From contig NW_024468519.1 of NCBI RefSeq assembly GCF_001632365.1, forward strand, positions 630,831 to 694,830: DNA of 64,000 bases, in the 5' to 3' direction. The notes below the pieces were generated by a model, which worked only from the letters and a program-made list of their open reading frames with translations, was not told where the DNA came from and ran no database searches. Source of the DNA: Laetiporus sulphureus 93-53. Taxonomy: Eukaryota; Basidiomycota; Agaricomycetes; Polyporales; Laetiporaceae. This document shows, piece after piece, positions 43,867 to 54,540 of the stretch (position 1 is its first letter; every line of letters begins with the position of its first letter). The position numbers and the translations under genes are program-made.

Positions 43867-46800
43867 ATGGCTCGCGGTCAGAAACCACAAAGGTTCGCGA
43901 AGAAACCGCATGCATTGTCTCGCAAGGCCGCAAACGCAGCAGGGTTCGCGAAGCGCAAGTCTCTCAAGTCAAAGACCCCCTCGCGCGATGACATCGCGGA
44001 CGTTTACGAATACCAGTCGGAGAAGGTCCCGCGTGATAAGATGACGCTTCAGTATGGGAAGGAGGAACTCGTGGGTGTTGGAGGAGGCAGTGGGAGCGAA
44101 GACGAGGACGGCGATGCTCGGGCGGGCAAGAAGGCGGGCAGGCCACGACTGGTTGGTGAAGGGGAGGAGGGCGAGCAAATAGGAGAGTCGGAGGATGAGG
44201 ACATTGAAAGCGATGATGCTTTCGATGAGAGCGATGAGGAGAGGTTCGCTGGGTTCGGCTTATCGCAAAAGGTATGTATCTGCCGCTCTCCCTCTGTATA
44301 TGCTTACGTTAACGTCCGGATTCTCAGAAAGGCCAAGGTAGTTCGAAATTGAAGAAGAAAAAGTCAACGAGCAGCTCGCGGAGCGTTCGGTTTGTGGAGG
44401 TGGATCTGAACGAGGATGAAGATGAAGAGGACATTGAGCAGGCAGAGGAGCATTCCGCGAATGGCAGTTCACATGATGGGGAGGACGAAGAGGAAGAGGA
44501 AGAAGGTGACCCCGATGAGTTTATCGATGTCTTGGACATCATGGATGGAAAAGCCGAGCCGGGCAGTGAAGACGACGTGGAGGGAGAACGCGAAGGGGAT
44601 GCTCTTCGAAGAACGAAGGAGCAAGCATCGAAGCCGATTTCATCACATCGTGTCGACGAAGATGTAGACGAGGAAATGGATGAGGTCGAGAATGGCCGAC
44701 GCTCAGGATCTGAAGAGGAAGAAGGTGATGAAGAGGAAGAGGAGGAGGGTGATGATCAACAAATATCGGGCTCAGAAGGGGAGGATGAGGAAGCGAATTT
44801 GGATGACCTGGCGAGGTTTGTCACGACTTTGGACGTGGGTCATAAGCGAAAAGCACCAGATGATGAGGATCAGGAGCAACGGAGTGGTGAGAATGCAGCT
44901 CGGGCTCGAAAAAGGCGGATATTGAAGGAGCGTACGGAGGCCGGTGCGGAGAATGAGTTCGCTGCTCATGTTGGTGAGTCGCAAGTACCAACAACTCATA
45001 ATCAATGTGCCTCATGCATACGCATGTAGGTGGAGACAAGCTCAGGCTCGATGACTTGCTCGCGCCATTAGCGGGACAGTCCCCGGGACAGTCCCTGAAA
45101 AGATCGGCGAAGATCCTCGCTTCGCAGTCTGGCTCGGTGAAGACTTTATCTGCTCCCCTGCCGCAGAGGACGGCCGAGCGGCTGGATCGTCAGGCAGCGT
45201 ACAGGCAGACTAAGGAGGAGGTGGACAAATGGAAGGCGACGATGCAGAGGATCAAAGAGGTATGTCTAATAGTACTTATCCGCGGGCGCGGTTCTCTGAC
45301 AGAAAGGTATTATAGGCGGAACATCTCAGTTTCCCCTTGCAAGCACAACCCGTCGGGAAGACTTCGAATCTGGAGTTGGCTGCCAAGTTTAAGGTATATT
45401 TTCTGAGCTTAGTTGCATCATTTCATACCTAACAAGCTGCTACAGCCTGAAACGGAGATGGAGAATGCAGTTGACAAGTTGCTCAAACTGGCCAAGATGC
45501 GCGATGAAGACATCGCCCATACTGAATCTCTCAAAATGAACCATCTTACAGTGGAGGAAGTTAAAGCGCGGCGAGCTGAACTGGCGAAAATGCGTGAGCT
45601 GATGTTCCGAGCTGATGCCAAGGCGAAGCGCATCGCGAAGATAAAGAGCAAGACATATCGCCGGCTAAAGAAGAAGGACCGTGCTCGTATGGCTGAAAAG
45701 CTCGGCGAGAACGAGCAGGATGACGATGATGAGGAAGTTCGGCTGGAGCGGGAGATTGAGCGGGCCCGCGAACGTGCGACGCTCAAGCACAAGAATACGG
45801 GCAAGTGGGCCAAGGCGATGAAGGCGCGTGGCGAGCTTGACGAAGATCAGCGGAGGGATATTGCGGAGATGCTGGAGAGAGGGGAGCGGCTGAGGAAGAA
45901 AATTAGAGGGGATCCTGGGAGTGACGAGGAGAACGACGACGAGGAGAGCAGCGAGGATGAAGACGATGAGGGCGCAGTTGAACGGATCAAGGCGAATGCG
46001 TTTGAGGAGCTTGCAGGCTTGCAGGGAGATGAGGTCGCTCTCGCTGAGGGGAGTGAAAAGAAGGGCAAGAGCATCTTCGAGATGAAGTTCATGAAGAATG
46101 CGATAGCCCGGGATCAGCGGAAGGTGGACGAAATGGTTGACGATTTTGTTCGTGAGATGGGCGGTCCAATGGATGTTGATGAAGACGGCGGCGAAGGCGG
46201 CGTGGATGCGGTCGAGGAGCAGCCGTACAACACTGCCATGTCGCGTGTTGGTGGGCGCACAACATACCGTCCAGGACTATCAGCTGTGAGCGTATATGCT
46301 GAACTGCTTCGTCGTTTGTCGGCTGATATTCCCATTTTCGATAGGCCGGTATTACGAAGTCGTTCTCCTCGCTGGACTCAGAAACCTCCAGCGTTACTCT
46401 CAAATCCACAGATCTGCTCGGTTCCGTACAACCGGAGTCGCCCGTCGCAGGCTCTCCTGTCGCAAGGTCCCCCATATCTGAATGTCCCTCACCTTCAGTT
46501 TTCAAGGAGCCTGTCAACCCGTGGCTCGCCCGCGCGGAAGGGTCAAGCGAACTTGTCCAGAAGAGGCACGAAATTGAGATCGGAAAGAACAGCGCGAGCG
46601 CAGAGAAATCTAAGAACAAGTTGCGCAAGAGCGACAAAAAGCGAGTGGAGGAAAAGGAGAAGGAGAAGGCGGATGCGACGGTGGACATCTCCGTGGACGA
46701 CGTCTTAATCCTTGGTGAGAGTAGCACGGTCATTGGCATTCCGAAGAAGCAGGAGGCGGCGAAGAACCAGAAGGTGGCAAAGAAACAGGATACCGCGAGC

Positions 46801-47528
46801 TCTTCGTCTGCTTCTAAACCATCGATAGCGTCTGCATCAAAGCCATCAAGTCCATCAGAAACGAATAATGGTGACGACGAAGATGATTCAGATGCCAACA
46901 GCGAGGTGGAAGAACAAGAAAGGCTTCTCAGTGTGAAAGGCAAGGGCAAAGCAAAGGGCGTGAAGGCTTTTGAGCAACGAGATTTGGTCGCACTCGCGTT
47001 CGCCGGTGATAACGTCGTGCAGGACTTCGCTGAGGAGAAGCGTCGAGAGACGCAGGAGGATGCACCTTTCGAAGTTGATACCACGCTTCCCGGATGGGTA
47101 CGTCTCTGACTCTCAACAGTACATGCAATGTTATCGACATCTGAATTTTTGCAGGGCTCTTGGGGTGGCAAAGGCACAAAGAAAGCGGCTCCAAAGCCTT
47201 ATCTCATCAAGAAGGTCTCAGGTGTCGATCCGAAGACGCGTGCAGACTATGGCAAGACGCACGTCATTATCTCAGAAAAGCGCGACAAGAAGGCGGCGAA
47301 ATACCTCGTCAAGGACCTGCCATTCCCGTACACTAGCAAAGCACAGTTCGAGCGCAGCCTCGAGACACCGATTGGTACCGAGTGGAACACTCGTCTTGGC
47401 TTCCAGCGTGCAACACTCCCAAGAGTGGTGAAAAAGGTACGTGTTCTGCTGCTATTCGCTCGAGCTTCGTGCTCATATATTTGTAATAGCCTGGAATAAT
47501 CATCTCGCCGTTGGAAAAATTGCTCTGA
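43867..47528 (+). CDS. UTP14: U3 snoRNP (SSU processome) protein Utp14
   Basis: The protein has 1090 aa in eight exons: 43867-44271, 44328-44973, 45030-45259, 45316-45393, 45446-46285, 46345-47097, 47155-47436 and 47490-47528. Utp14 is a core SSU-processome component that activates the helicase Dhr1 to release U3 during 18S rRNA maturation. Family marks are ADVYEY at the N-terminus, very acidic segments, AERLDRQAAYRQTKEEVDKWK, SKTYRRLKKKDRARMAEKL, RMTLKHKNTGKWAKA-like ERATLKHKNTGKWAK, FMKNA, the C-terminal GSWGGKGTKK and KYLVKDLPFPYTSKAQFERSLETPIGTEWNT. Acidic and basic runs alternate. The start is the first ATG, with a basic N-terminus as in homologs. Confidence 0.95.
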
Positions 47529-47776
47529 GCCTGAGCTTCGATGTACTTCTGCTCTAGTTCATTCCTTTATGTCTTTGAATCTGTCCCCATCATCATCATC
47601 TATTGCATCAGCAGCACTTGGCTACGGCATCACTGTACATTGCGCAACAATACAACATAGGATGCATTTATGTACTCAATCTGTAAGCCATGGGACATGC
47701 ATACCGCCGTACAATGTAGGCGTTCTCCTCCGCGACACTAACAGAATAAGATATCAAGTCCATGCCCATGTCCGCG

Positions 47777-50082
47777 TTAATCCTCCCCTAGCGCAAGTGT
47801 CACGATCGCGTATGCATTCGCAAGCACGATCAGGAGCCATAGCAACCAGCCAAGTCCCATCGTGAACTTGCCGTTGGAGAAGTCTACGATCTCATCGACT
47901 GCTTCTACATCCACTTGCTGTGCCGGCGAGACCTCTTCCACAGTCGTCGCACCCTCCGCGGCTGAGGGCGTAGCAGGGCGGGCTATTGCTGTAGGATCTG
48001 CATTGCCCGGAGAAAGCGAGGAGGAAGGTACGCTTCTAGAGATAGGCCCTGTAGGTTTCTTGACGCTCATGATTGCCTTTGACGACGTGAGATATAACAG
48101 TGGGAATACGACAAACGGGAGCACGATGGAAAGGACAACCTGCGAAATGACGAGGAGTGCGCTCACGCCACCTCGGCCAAGCGACGCTGCGACGACCATG
48201 GACGGGATGAGTCCGAGACAACGAGTAAGTAGGCGTCTGAGGACGGGCTAGAGCGAAGATCGTGTCAAACATCAGAACAGTTAACACACGAATAGAAATG
48301 TACTTACAGACGTCCGCCATCGGATGAACCCCTCGGAGACTGTCTGGCCGGCGAGCGTAGCGACGATGGATGAGCTTTGGCCTGAGGCGAGCAGTGCGAG
48401 TGCAAAGAGGATGGCGGCGGCTATGTATGCATGGGGACATTGAGTACTGCTAGTAGCATACGCAGAAGAACAGATGAAAGTAATCGCACGTTTTCCAAGG
48501 TTGTCTCGCAGAAGATCATATGCATCAAACAACGTCGCGGGACTCGTATCGCCAGTTTGGCCGTATCCATAGTAAAACACTGCGCTCGCGAGTATGAGGA
48601 TCCTATCAGCAGCACGACTGGTTAGACATCGCCATTTGAACTACAGAAAGATAACAAGAGCGAATACGTACAAAGCATTAATCACCACCGCAAGCCCCAA
48701 CAAGCTCAGGACCATATCCACAATCCCATGGTTCATGTGTGTACGCACGAACGCGAGCGACTTATTTTCCCGCTCCTTGTGGCTCTTTGGTTCGCCTTCC
48801 GGATGATCTTCGATGCGGGACACCCGAAAACACTCCTTCGTCTTTCGCCAGACACGCATCGCCAATATGCGCGGCCGTAACTCTACGCGCCAGCGCGGAA
48901 GTGTGGCCTTCCAAGACTTCCCCGCCGCGTTTGTTGGCACAAGACTGTCAATATCCGACATGGCATCGGGCTCGCACGTCTCGACCTTCGCCAGAATGTT
49001 CTTGTCCTTGTCCTCCTCGTCAGAGGGAGGTTGAGGCGTCTCGCGTTCCTGTGTTGCGAATGCGGAGCCGAGAAAGAGGCTGTGTGGCATAACAGTCGCT
49101 CCTAGAATGCCAACAGCTGTGAAATGAATGTACGCAATGAGCCAAGTTGTGTGCGGGCGTCTGAACATGACGAGAAGCATACAATTGTAGAGTCCCGAGG
49201 AGGTGACTAGGACATGAGACGGCACAAACCCGTCGAAAGCCTCGCCCCAGTGGACGCCCGCATTCGAAATGACAACCGCCATGCAGACGAGTACCGTGAA
49301 GACCTAGAGCTAAGCCATTACACACATATTCTACCCAATTCAGTTTGCAAAACACACCAGAGCAGCAATCACAATCTCGAACACCCGCACGGGCTTCCCA
49401 TCGAGGGGATTTCGCATCGCTAGCAAAATGAGCACATCTGCCGCTGTGATGAGCACGCCAGCCCATAGAGGAACGCGTGGAAAGAGCAAGCAGATCGCGA
49501 TAGCGGACCCGAGCAGCTCGGCAAGATCGGTCGCGACGATGGCGACCTCAGAGGCGACATAGAGCGGGTAGAGCACAAGCCATCGCCATAGCAGCTTGTG
49601 CTTTGGTCGATCATGAAGTAGAAGGCGACAATGGCTGGCAAGGTCTACAGAGATTCAGAGGTTCAATTATGCATATACGCGCTGCTTTAAGCGTAGTCCC
49701 TCACCCAAGCCTGTAACGCATCCGAGGCGAGAGGAAAGCACCTTTACTACCGTCAGCAATGTAAATATGACGTTTGAACTTGCGTACCTGCATGTAAACT
49801 GCTATCAATCCCGCGAACAGGACGACAAATAACAGCTTGTAACCAAATTCCGAGCCTGATTGAAGATCCGTTCCCCAGTTCCCTCTGCACCAATCGATGT
49901 CACTTTGCTCCTTTTATAATGATACACCGCCTGCTATGCACTCACGGGTCGAAGTATGCGACAGCGCAAATCAGTCCAACTCCTGTATGCCTCGTCGCAT
50001 GGTTCGTCACTGCGGCCACCGTGGCTCGTAGCCGACCACGGAGCCAGCTAGCGCGGCTACCCTTCGTCCGCTCTCCAGGCAT
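47777..50082 (-). CDS. NRAMP-family divalent metal transporter
   Basis: The protein has 606 aa in nine exons: 50082-49946, 49884-49788, 49741-49705, 49644-49358, 49303-49183, 49116-48672, 48602-48490, 48420-48308 and 48247-47777. NRAMP/Smf proteins import Mn2+, Fe2+ and other divalent metals with protons. The metal-site motifs are present: DPGN (Asp45-Asn48, TM1), whose Pro codon is split by intron 1, and MPH in TVMPHSLFLGS (TM6). Other blocks are YKLLFVVLFAGLIAVYMQVL, EVAIVATDLAELLGSAIA, SGQSSSIVATLAGQTVSEGF and SQVVLSIVLPFVVFPLL. A long charged loop follows TM6-7 (residues about 255-325). Start ATG 50082 gives a basic N-terminus. Exon 3 is only 37 nt. Confidence 0.92.
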
Positions 50083-50595
50083 GCCGTCGAGCAATGGTCG
50101 TCGTGGGCAGTAGGAGTCAGATAAGACAGCATTACGTCCGGCTCCAGAAATCGTTTCACGTCTGAACCAACGGAGCGGACGAGGGGCCCACTCCTCTGGT
50201 CATCAGCCACCCGTCTCTCACCGGCCATTCCCACTTCAATCTCCGCTGCGGGGTGCCGACCCCACTCGTGACAAAAAAAGCCTGGCAGCCACCGTCGGAA
50301 TCCAAAGTTTGTTGTCGGAGCATGAGGCTGAACAATGGTACCGCAGCAGTGGAGTAGGAATATTCACCTTTCTCTTGGACAAACCTCTGCGAAAATATCT
50401 CCATACAAGAACACATGCAACACATGAATGTGGGAGCTACACAACGTACGAGTCATCTGTGAATATACACATGAGAATTGCCGTACATGTCCTAGTCGTT
50501 ATGAACAAATCCACGGCTACGGGACTCCCCGAGGAAGGAAGGCACCGAACGAACGGGAACCGCGTGAAAGCGCATCCCAAGAGGCTCAGCGTATC
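50083..50595. other. Intergenic, upstream of the NRAMP gene
   Basis: 513 bp between two minus-strand genes. It contains the NRAMP promoter and the 3' UTR of the Cys-motif gene. No metal-responsive site is obvious to me. Confidence 0.45.
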
Positions 50596-53066
50596 CTAGA
50601 AAGTGCCAGGTGTTTCAAGATGCTCAACGAACCGCGAGTTAGATGCGATCGCCAATGGTAGCGGGGCTGCTAGCGCCAGACCGAGAAGTGCGTTCAAGTT
50701 CCACAAAGAGCTTTGCTGAGTAGCCAATCCTTGCGAGCAAGAAGCCGTCGTCCTGGGGCGCACCGGCAACAAGAGGGCCTTGAAGAATCGTGCAGGAGCC
50801 TGTCGAGCACGACTAGCCAGTCCGTTTGTTGTCTTTGTCCAGACATTCTTGAGAGACGAGTACACAGGCAGCCCAAGTTTCCTGAGAGCCGACTTCGCAC
50901 GTCCGTCTGCACGGAGAACATTCTTACCGAGCCCAAGAGTACTGGTTGAATCCGCCGTCGCCAGCGCCAGCAGCGGCGCGAGCCTTCTGAACCTGCTCTT
51001 GCTCACGACCGCCTCCGGCGATGCTCCGATTCCTAGTCCCACGCCAGCCGTACTCGTCCCGATGGGGGCGCCCAGCATTTCAATTAGTGCTCGGTTCGCT
51101 GCATTACTCTCCGCGGGGCGGATGTATGGCTCGGTCAGCCTCTGCCGCCTACCGCCGTCACTCGCTTGATACCACACTTTGCACGCGAGCCACTGCTGCT
51201 CGCAGGAATAACATTGCTGGTGCATCTCCTGCGGGATCATGCATGCTTCGCAGATGGGGATGGAAGGAATTGGAGGTCGTGAGGAGGTGCCGGGAATGGA
51301 GGACGCTTGCACGAACTTGGAAATGGTGACGGGAGACTGAGGCATGAAAATGGGCGACGATGGCAGCTGTGGTGTCGGCATAGTCAGCATGAATGACGGG
51401 ATCGTTCCAGGTCCAATAGGATTCGCTTGCTCGTTAGAACGTCGAACGAGGCGAATCGAAGGGACCACGAGGCAGAATGCATCTTCAAGTTGCTGCTGGA
51501 CTATCTCTTCGCCAAGCCGAGTTGGAGTGACCTCTCCGCCTGTGCCCTGAGTGCACATCGGCCTGAGCATTTCTTTTTCAAATCAATGAATCATCACTCA
51601 CCTGAAACACCTTGTCGAAGAGCGCGCCGGTGTCATTGTCCAGCACTTGCAGTATCGTGTGGTATTCCTCCACTTCGGTCGGCTCAGTGAATGCAGAACG
51701 CGCTGTAACGTATAGCGACGAGCTGGTGCTTGTGCTGCTCCTGCTTGAATCTGTGCTGCTAGAATTCTACGTACAGAATGAAAACTCCCCGCAATCTCCA
51801 TGATACGCATGAGCGTTACTCACTGGATCTCTCGCTCGCAAGTTCCAATAGGAGTCAGAAACACTGCGCCTCCGGCACTCTCCTGGAAACTGATTCGAAA
51901 GCTGAGGGACGGGACTTCTCGGGTCACCAGCGGGACATGATACTATCCTGCCCATTCTACGAAGCTGCCTGCCCGCTGGGGACTCACTGCCAAGCGCACT
52001 ATGCTCTCGTCGACGCTGGCAGTGATTATCAGAATTGTCGCGTGCAAAATAAGACGGCTGACTGACCTGCTCCATGACAACAACGGTGTCGCTAATGGAC
52101 CGGTGCTGTAATCAAAGAAAAGGTTAAATCTCACGGCTTGTTGATCTAATTGTCGGGTGCTTGCCTTCATCGTGCGGTATGATCGAAGAGATTTCTGCGA
52201 GGAAGATGGTTCATGCACGGTTGGACTCCGGATATCGGAGATAGGTGCAGAAATATCTGATGTGACAACCGGCGTCGACATGGAGACCTGTCAGATACCA
52301 GAAGATAGGTAAGGTGGATTTTAAACATTTGATAGCAAGCCAGAGACGAAAGAATTGCTGAGATACCTCCTTACTCCGGCCTCTGGCCATACTGAAGGAG
52401 ATGGGTGACCTGATCCTCCTCTGAAGTAATGTTAAGACGAGTGAGAATCCAGCATAAACATACTCACCTGCCCGTTAACGGCGGGCCTTCTACGGCTGGC
52501 TAGAGCATATCGTGCGCCTGTATTGATGCGACAGTCTCGATGAAGAGATCTGGGAAATACAGGTGTCTAAAGCATCAGATCACGTCAGAGACGGTTGTTC
52601 TAGTCGAGGCCACCGGAAGAAAGGCACGTACGGGACGTGGGTGGACCACATCGTTGACAAATCGACGAGTCTTCCTGAGCGTGGCTTTCAACATTAGTAG
52701 AGACACACGTAATGTAGAGGTAGGATGTGGAGAGCGGTCGAGCTGTCCAGACAGACTCTTCGCGGTTGTGGCCGTCAGCCACAAATGGAAATGAACACCA
52801 ACTAGGTTTATTGACAATTATTTGGTTGTAGTTCGCTTATGACAGCTCACAGTCTGTGACAGAGACGAGTCAATGTCCAGCCTTAAAGTCGCAGTCTTCG
52901 GGCCATCGAGGTCTACGATATCCAAGAAGAGGTATGCATGGTGTCCTATTTGATGAACAGCACCATTACGCTGGATGCGATCTTCGATCCTGCGAGTGAT
53001 TCGCACATAATCGTTCGCAGTAGCTGGAGCTTACATATGAATGTTGTAGGACTCCCTCGAGACCAT
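50596..53066 (-). CDS. Unrecognised protein with CxxC zinc-like motif
   Basis: My model has 634 aa in ten exons: 53066-53035, 52989-52851, 52742-52632, 52566-52468, 52420-52367, 52287-52165, 52105-52067, 52015-51824, 51766-51602 and 51546-50596. The N-terminal part ([20 protein letters not shown]) looks folded, the middle is Ser/Arg-rich, and the C-terminal exon has ICEACMIPQEMHQQCYSC, a CxxC-x10-CxxC arrangement that could bind zinc, then a basic stretch and a hydrophobic end (LNALLGLALAAPLPLAIA) that could be a membrane anchor. I recognise no family. Intron 6 is a GC-AG intron. The acceptor after exon 2 is uncertain (52743 or 52809 with a different donor). Intron 7 (51 nt) could be retained in frame. 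Confidence 0.6.
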
Positions 53067-54452
53067 CGAGGAAAGTCCGGTATCATACATATCTAGTGGG
53101 CGCTTTCGCGTGGACTCAGCGGAGAGTCTGAACGAGATTGTGGCAATCAAGAGCGCATCCACCTTGCCTCAGGTTTCAAGACAACCCCATGATATCCTCA
53201 AAGAATTACGCATCTTGCGTGGCCTATCTCACATCAATGTATGTACACTGTTAGTTTGTAAGAACACGTTTCACGAGCTGACTCGTCAATTACAAGGTTA
53301 TCCAGGTGCTTGGATATACCTTCGAGCCCGCAACAAGTTCCATTCACTACTGGATGCCCTACATTCCGGACCATCTGAAGAATGTGCTGAACTCACCCGC
53401 ATTCTCGCCTCATAGTCCCTCTTCATATATTGACGCATCAGCGACTACATCATCCTTCGTCGTCCTGGCAAAATCATTGATGTACCAAATTGCGCACGGC
53501 ATAGCATATCTGCACCATGAGGGCATCGCCCATCGCGATATCAAACCGCATAATATCTTGCTCACACGCGATGGATGCATCAAGCTCATCGACTTCGGAA
53601 TTGCGTGGGTCGAGCCAAGCAAAGCCGGCAAAGACGACCTCTGGCCAGAGCCGCCTGGCGCAATGTGCTTCGATGTGGCATCCGGGTCGGTACCGCTATC
53701 ATCGAGTCTTTGATTGGCTTGCTGATGCTTGCCCAAGACCGTACCGTTCCCCAGAGCTGCTCTTTGGACCTACTACCTACGATGCTTTCGCTACGGACTT
53801 ATGGAGCCTAGGAGCGACTTTCGCGGAGTTCTTCACTCCCCTGAAGCTTTATAGGCAGTATGATGAATATGATGAAGACATCGGATCAGACGCTGACGAG
53901 GAAGGCTGGGAAAAAGAGCCGTTCATCGTCCCGCGTTCGTTGAGCGTAAGCGATCCTGATACAGTCTGGAAAAGAGAATCACTCTTCGACTCCTCGAGAG
54001 GATCTATTGGCCTTGCCTGGAGTATCTTTCGGACGAGGGGTACACCTAACAAAGACAACTGGCCGGTAAGTCCAGCATCCTTTGCGATTGCGCATCGCTG
54101 CTGACTAGAAGAACAGACTTTCAAGGAGCTTCCAGACGCGGACAAAGTAATATGGCAAGACGTTCCACCTACAGATGCCCGTTCTTTGCTGCCAAACCTG
54201 CCGCCCGAAAAAGACCTAGCAGGGGCGTGTATCGACCTCATCGAGCGTCTTCTCACATACACACCGGCGATGAGGTTACCAGCCTATTTTGTCGCTCGTC
54301 ATTCATGGATCACTGCTGCACCATCCCTTCTGTTGCCTTCAAGCTATCCCATTGGGGACGATATCCCCAGAATCGAAGTGTGGGAGGGTAGGGCACTCGG
54401 CGATTTGCTAGCGTCCGTACTGTCCGCGGGATCTTCTGAAACGATAACATGA
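52929..54452 (+). CDS. Cak1/Csk1-like CDK-activating kinase
   Basis: The clear exons are 53050-53238, 53297-53685, 53738-54065 and 54117-54452. The start is tentative: ATG 52929-52931 followed by a GTGTCC...GTAG intron gives [14 protein letters not shown], about 414 aa. Kinase marks are Lys35 (EIVAIKSAS), HRDIKPHN (143-150), DFGIAW (163-168), YRSPELLFG and [10 protein letters not shown]. The ATP loop lacks the GxGxxG motif (SSGRFRVDS instead), and the activation segment ([11 protein letters not shown]) has no canonical T-loop Thr. Both are traits of fungal monomeric CDK-activating kinases. It probably phosphorylates the T-loop of CDKs. An acidic insert ([16 protein letters not shown]) follows subdomain IX. 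Its 5' part overlaps the opposed gene. Confidence 0.75.
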
Positions 54453-54540
54453 CAGCGGAGAGCGACTTCTACTTCTGTACAAAGTACTACATCTCATATG
54501 ATACCCAGTCCAAAGCAAAATAGTAAAGGTATATCGCCAA

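Noticed and set aside
46089..47177. Minus-strand open frame of 362 codons
   Set aside because: It lies antisense to UTP14 exons 5-7, whose protein is conserved. It is a codon-bias shadow.
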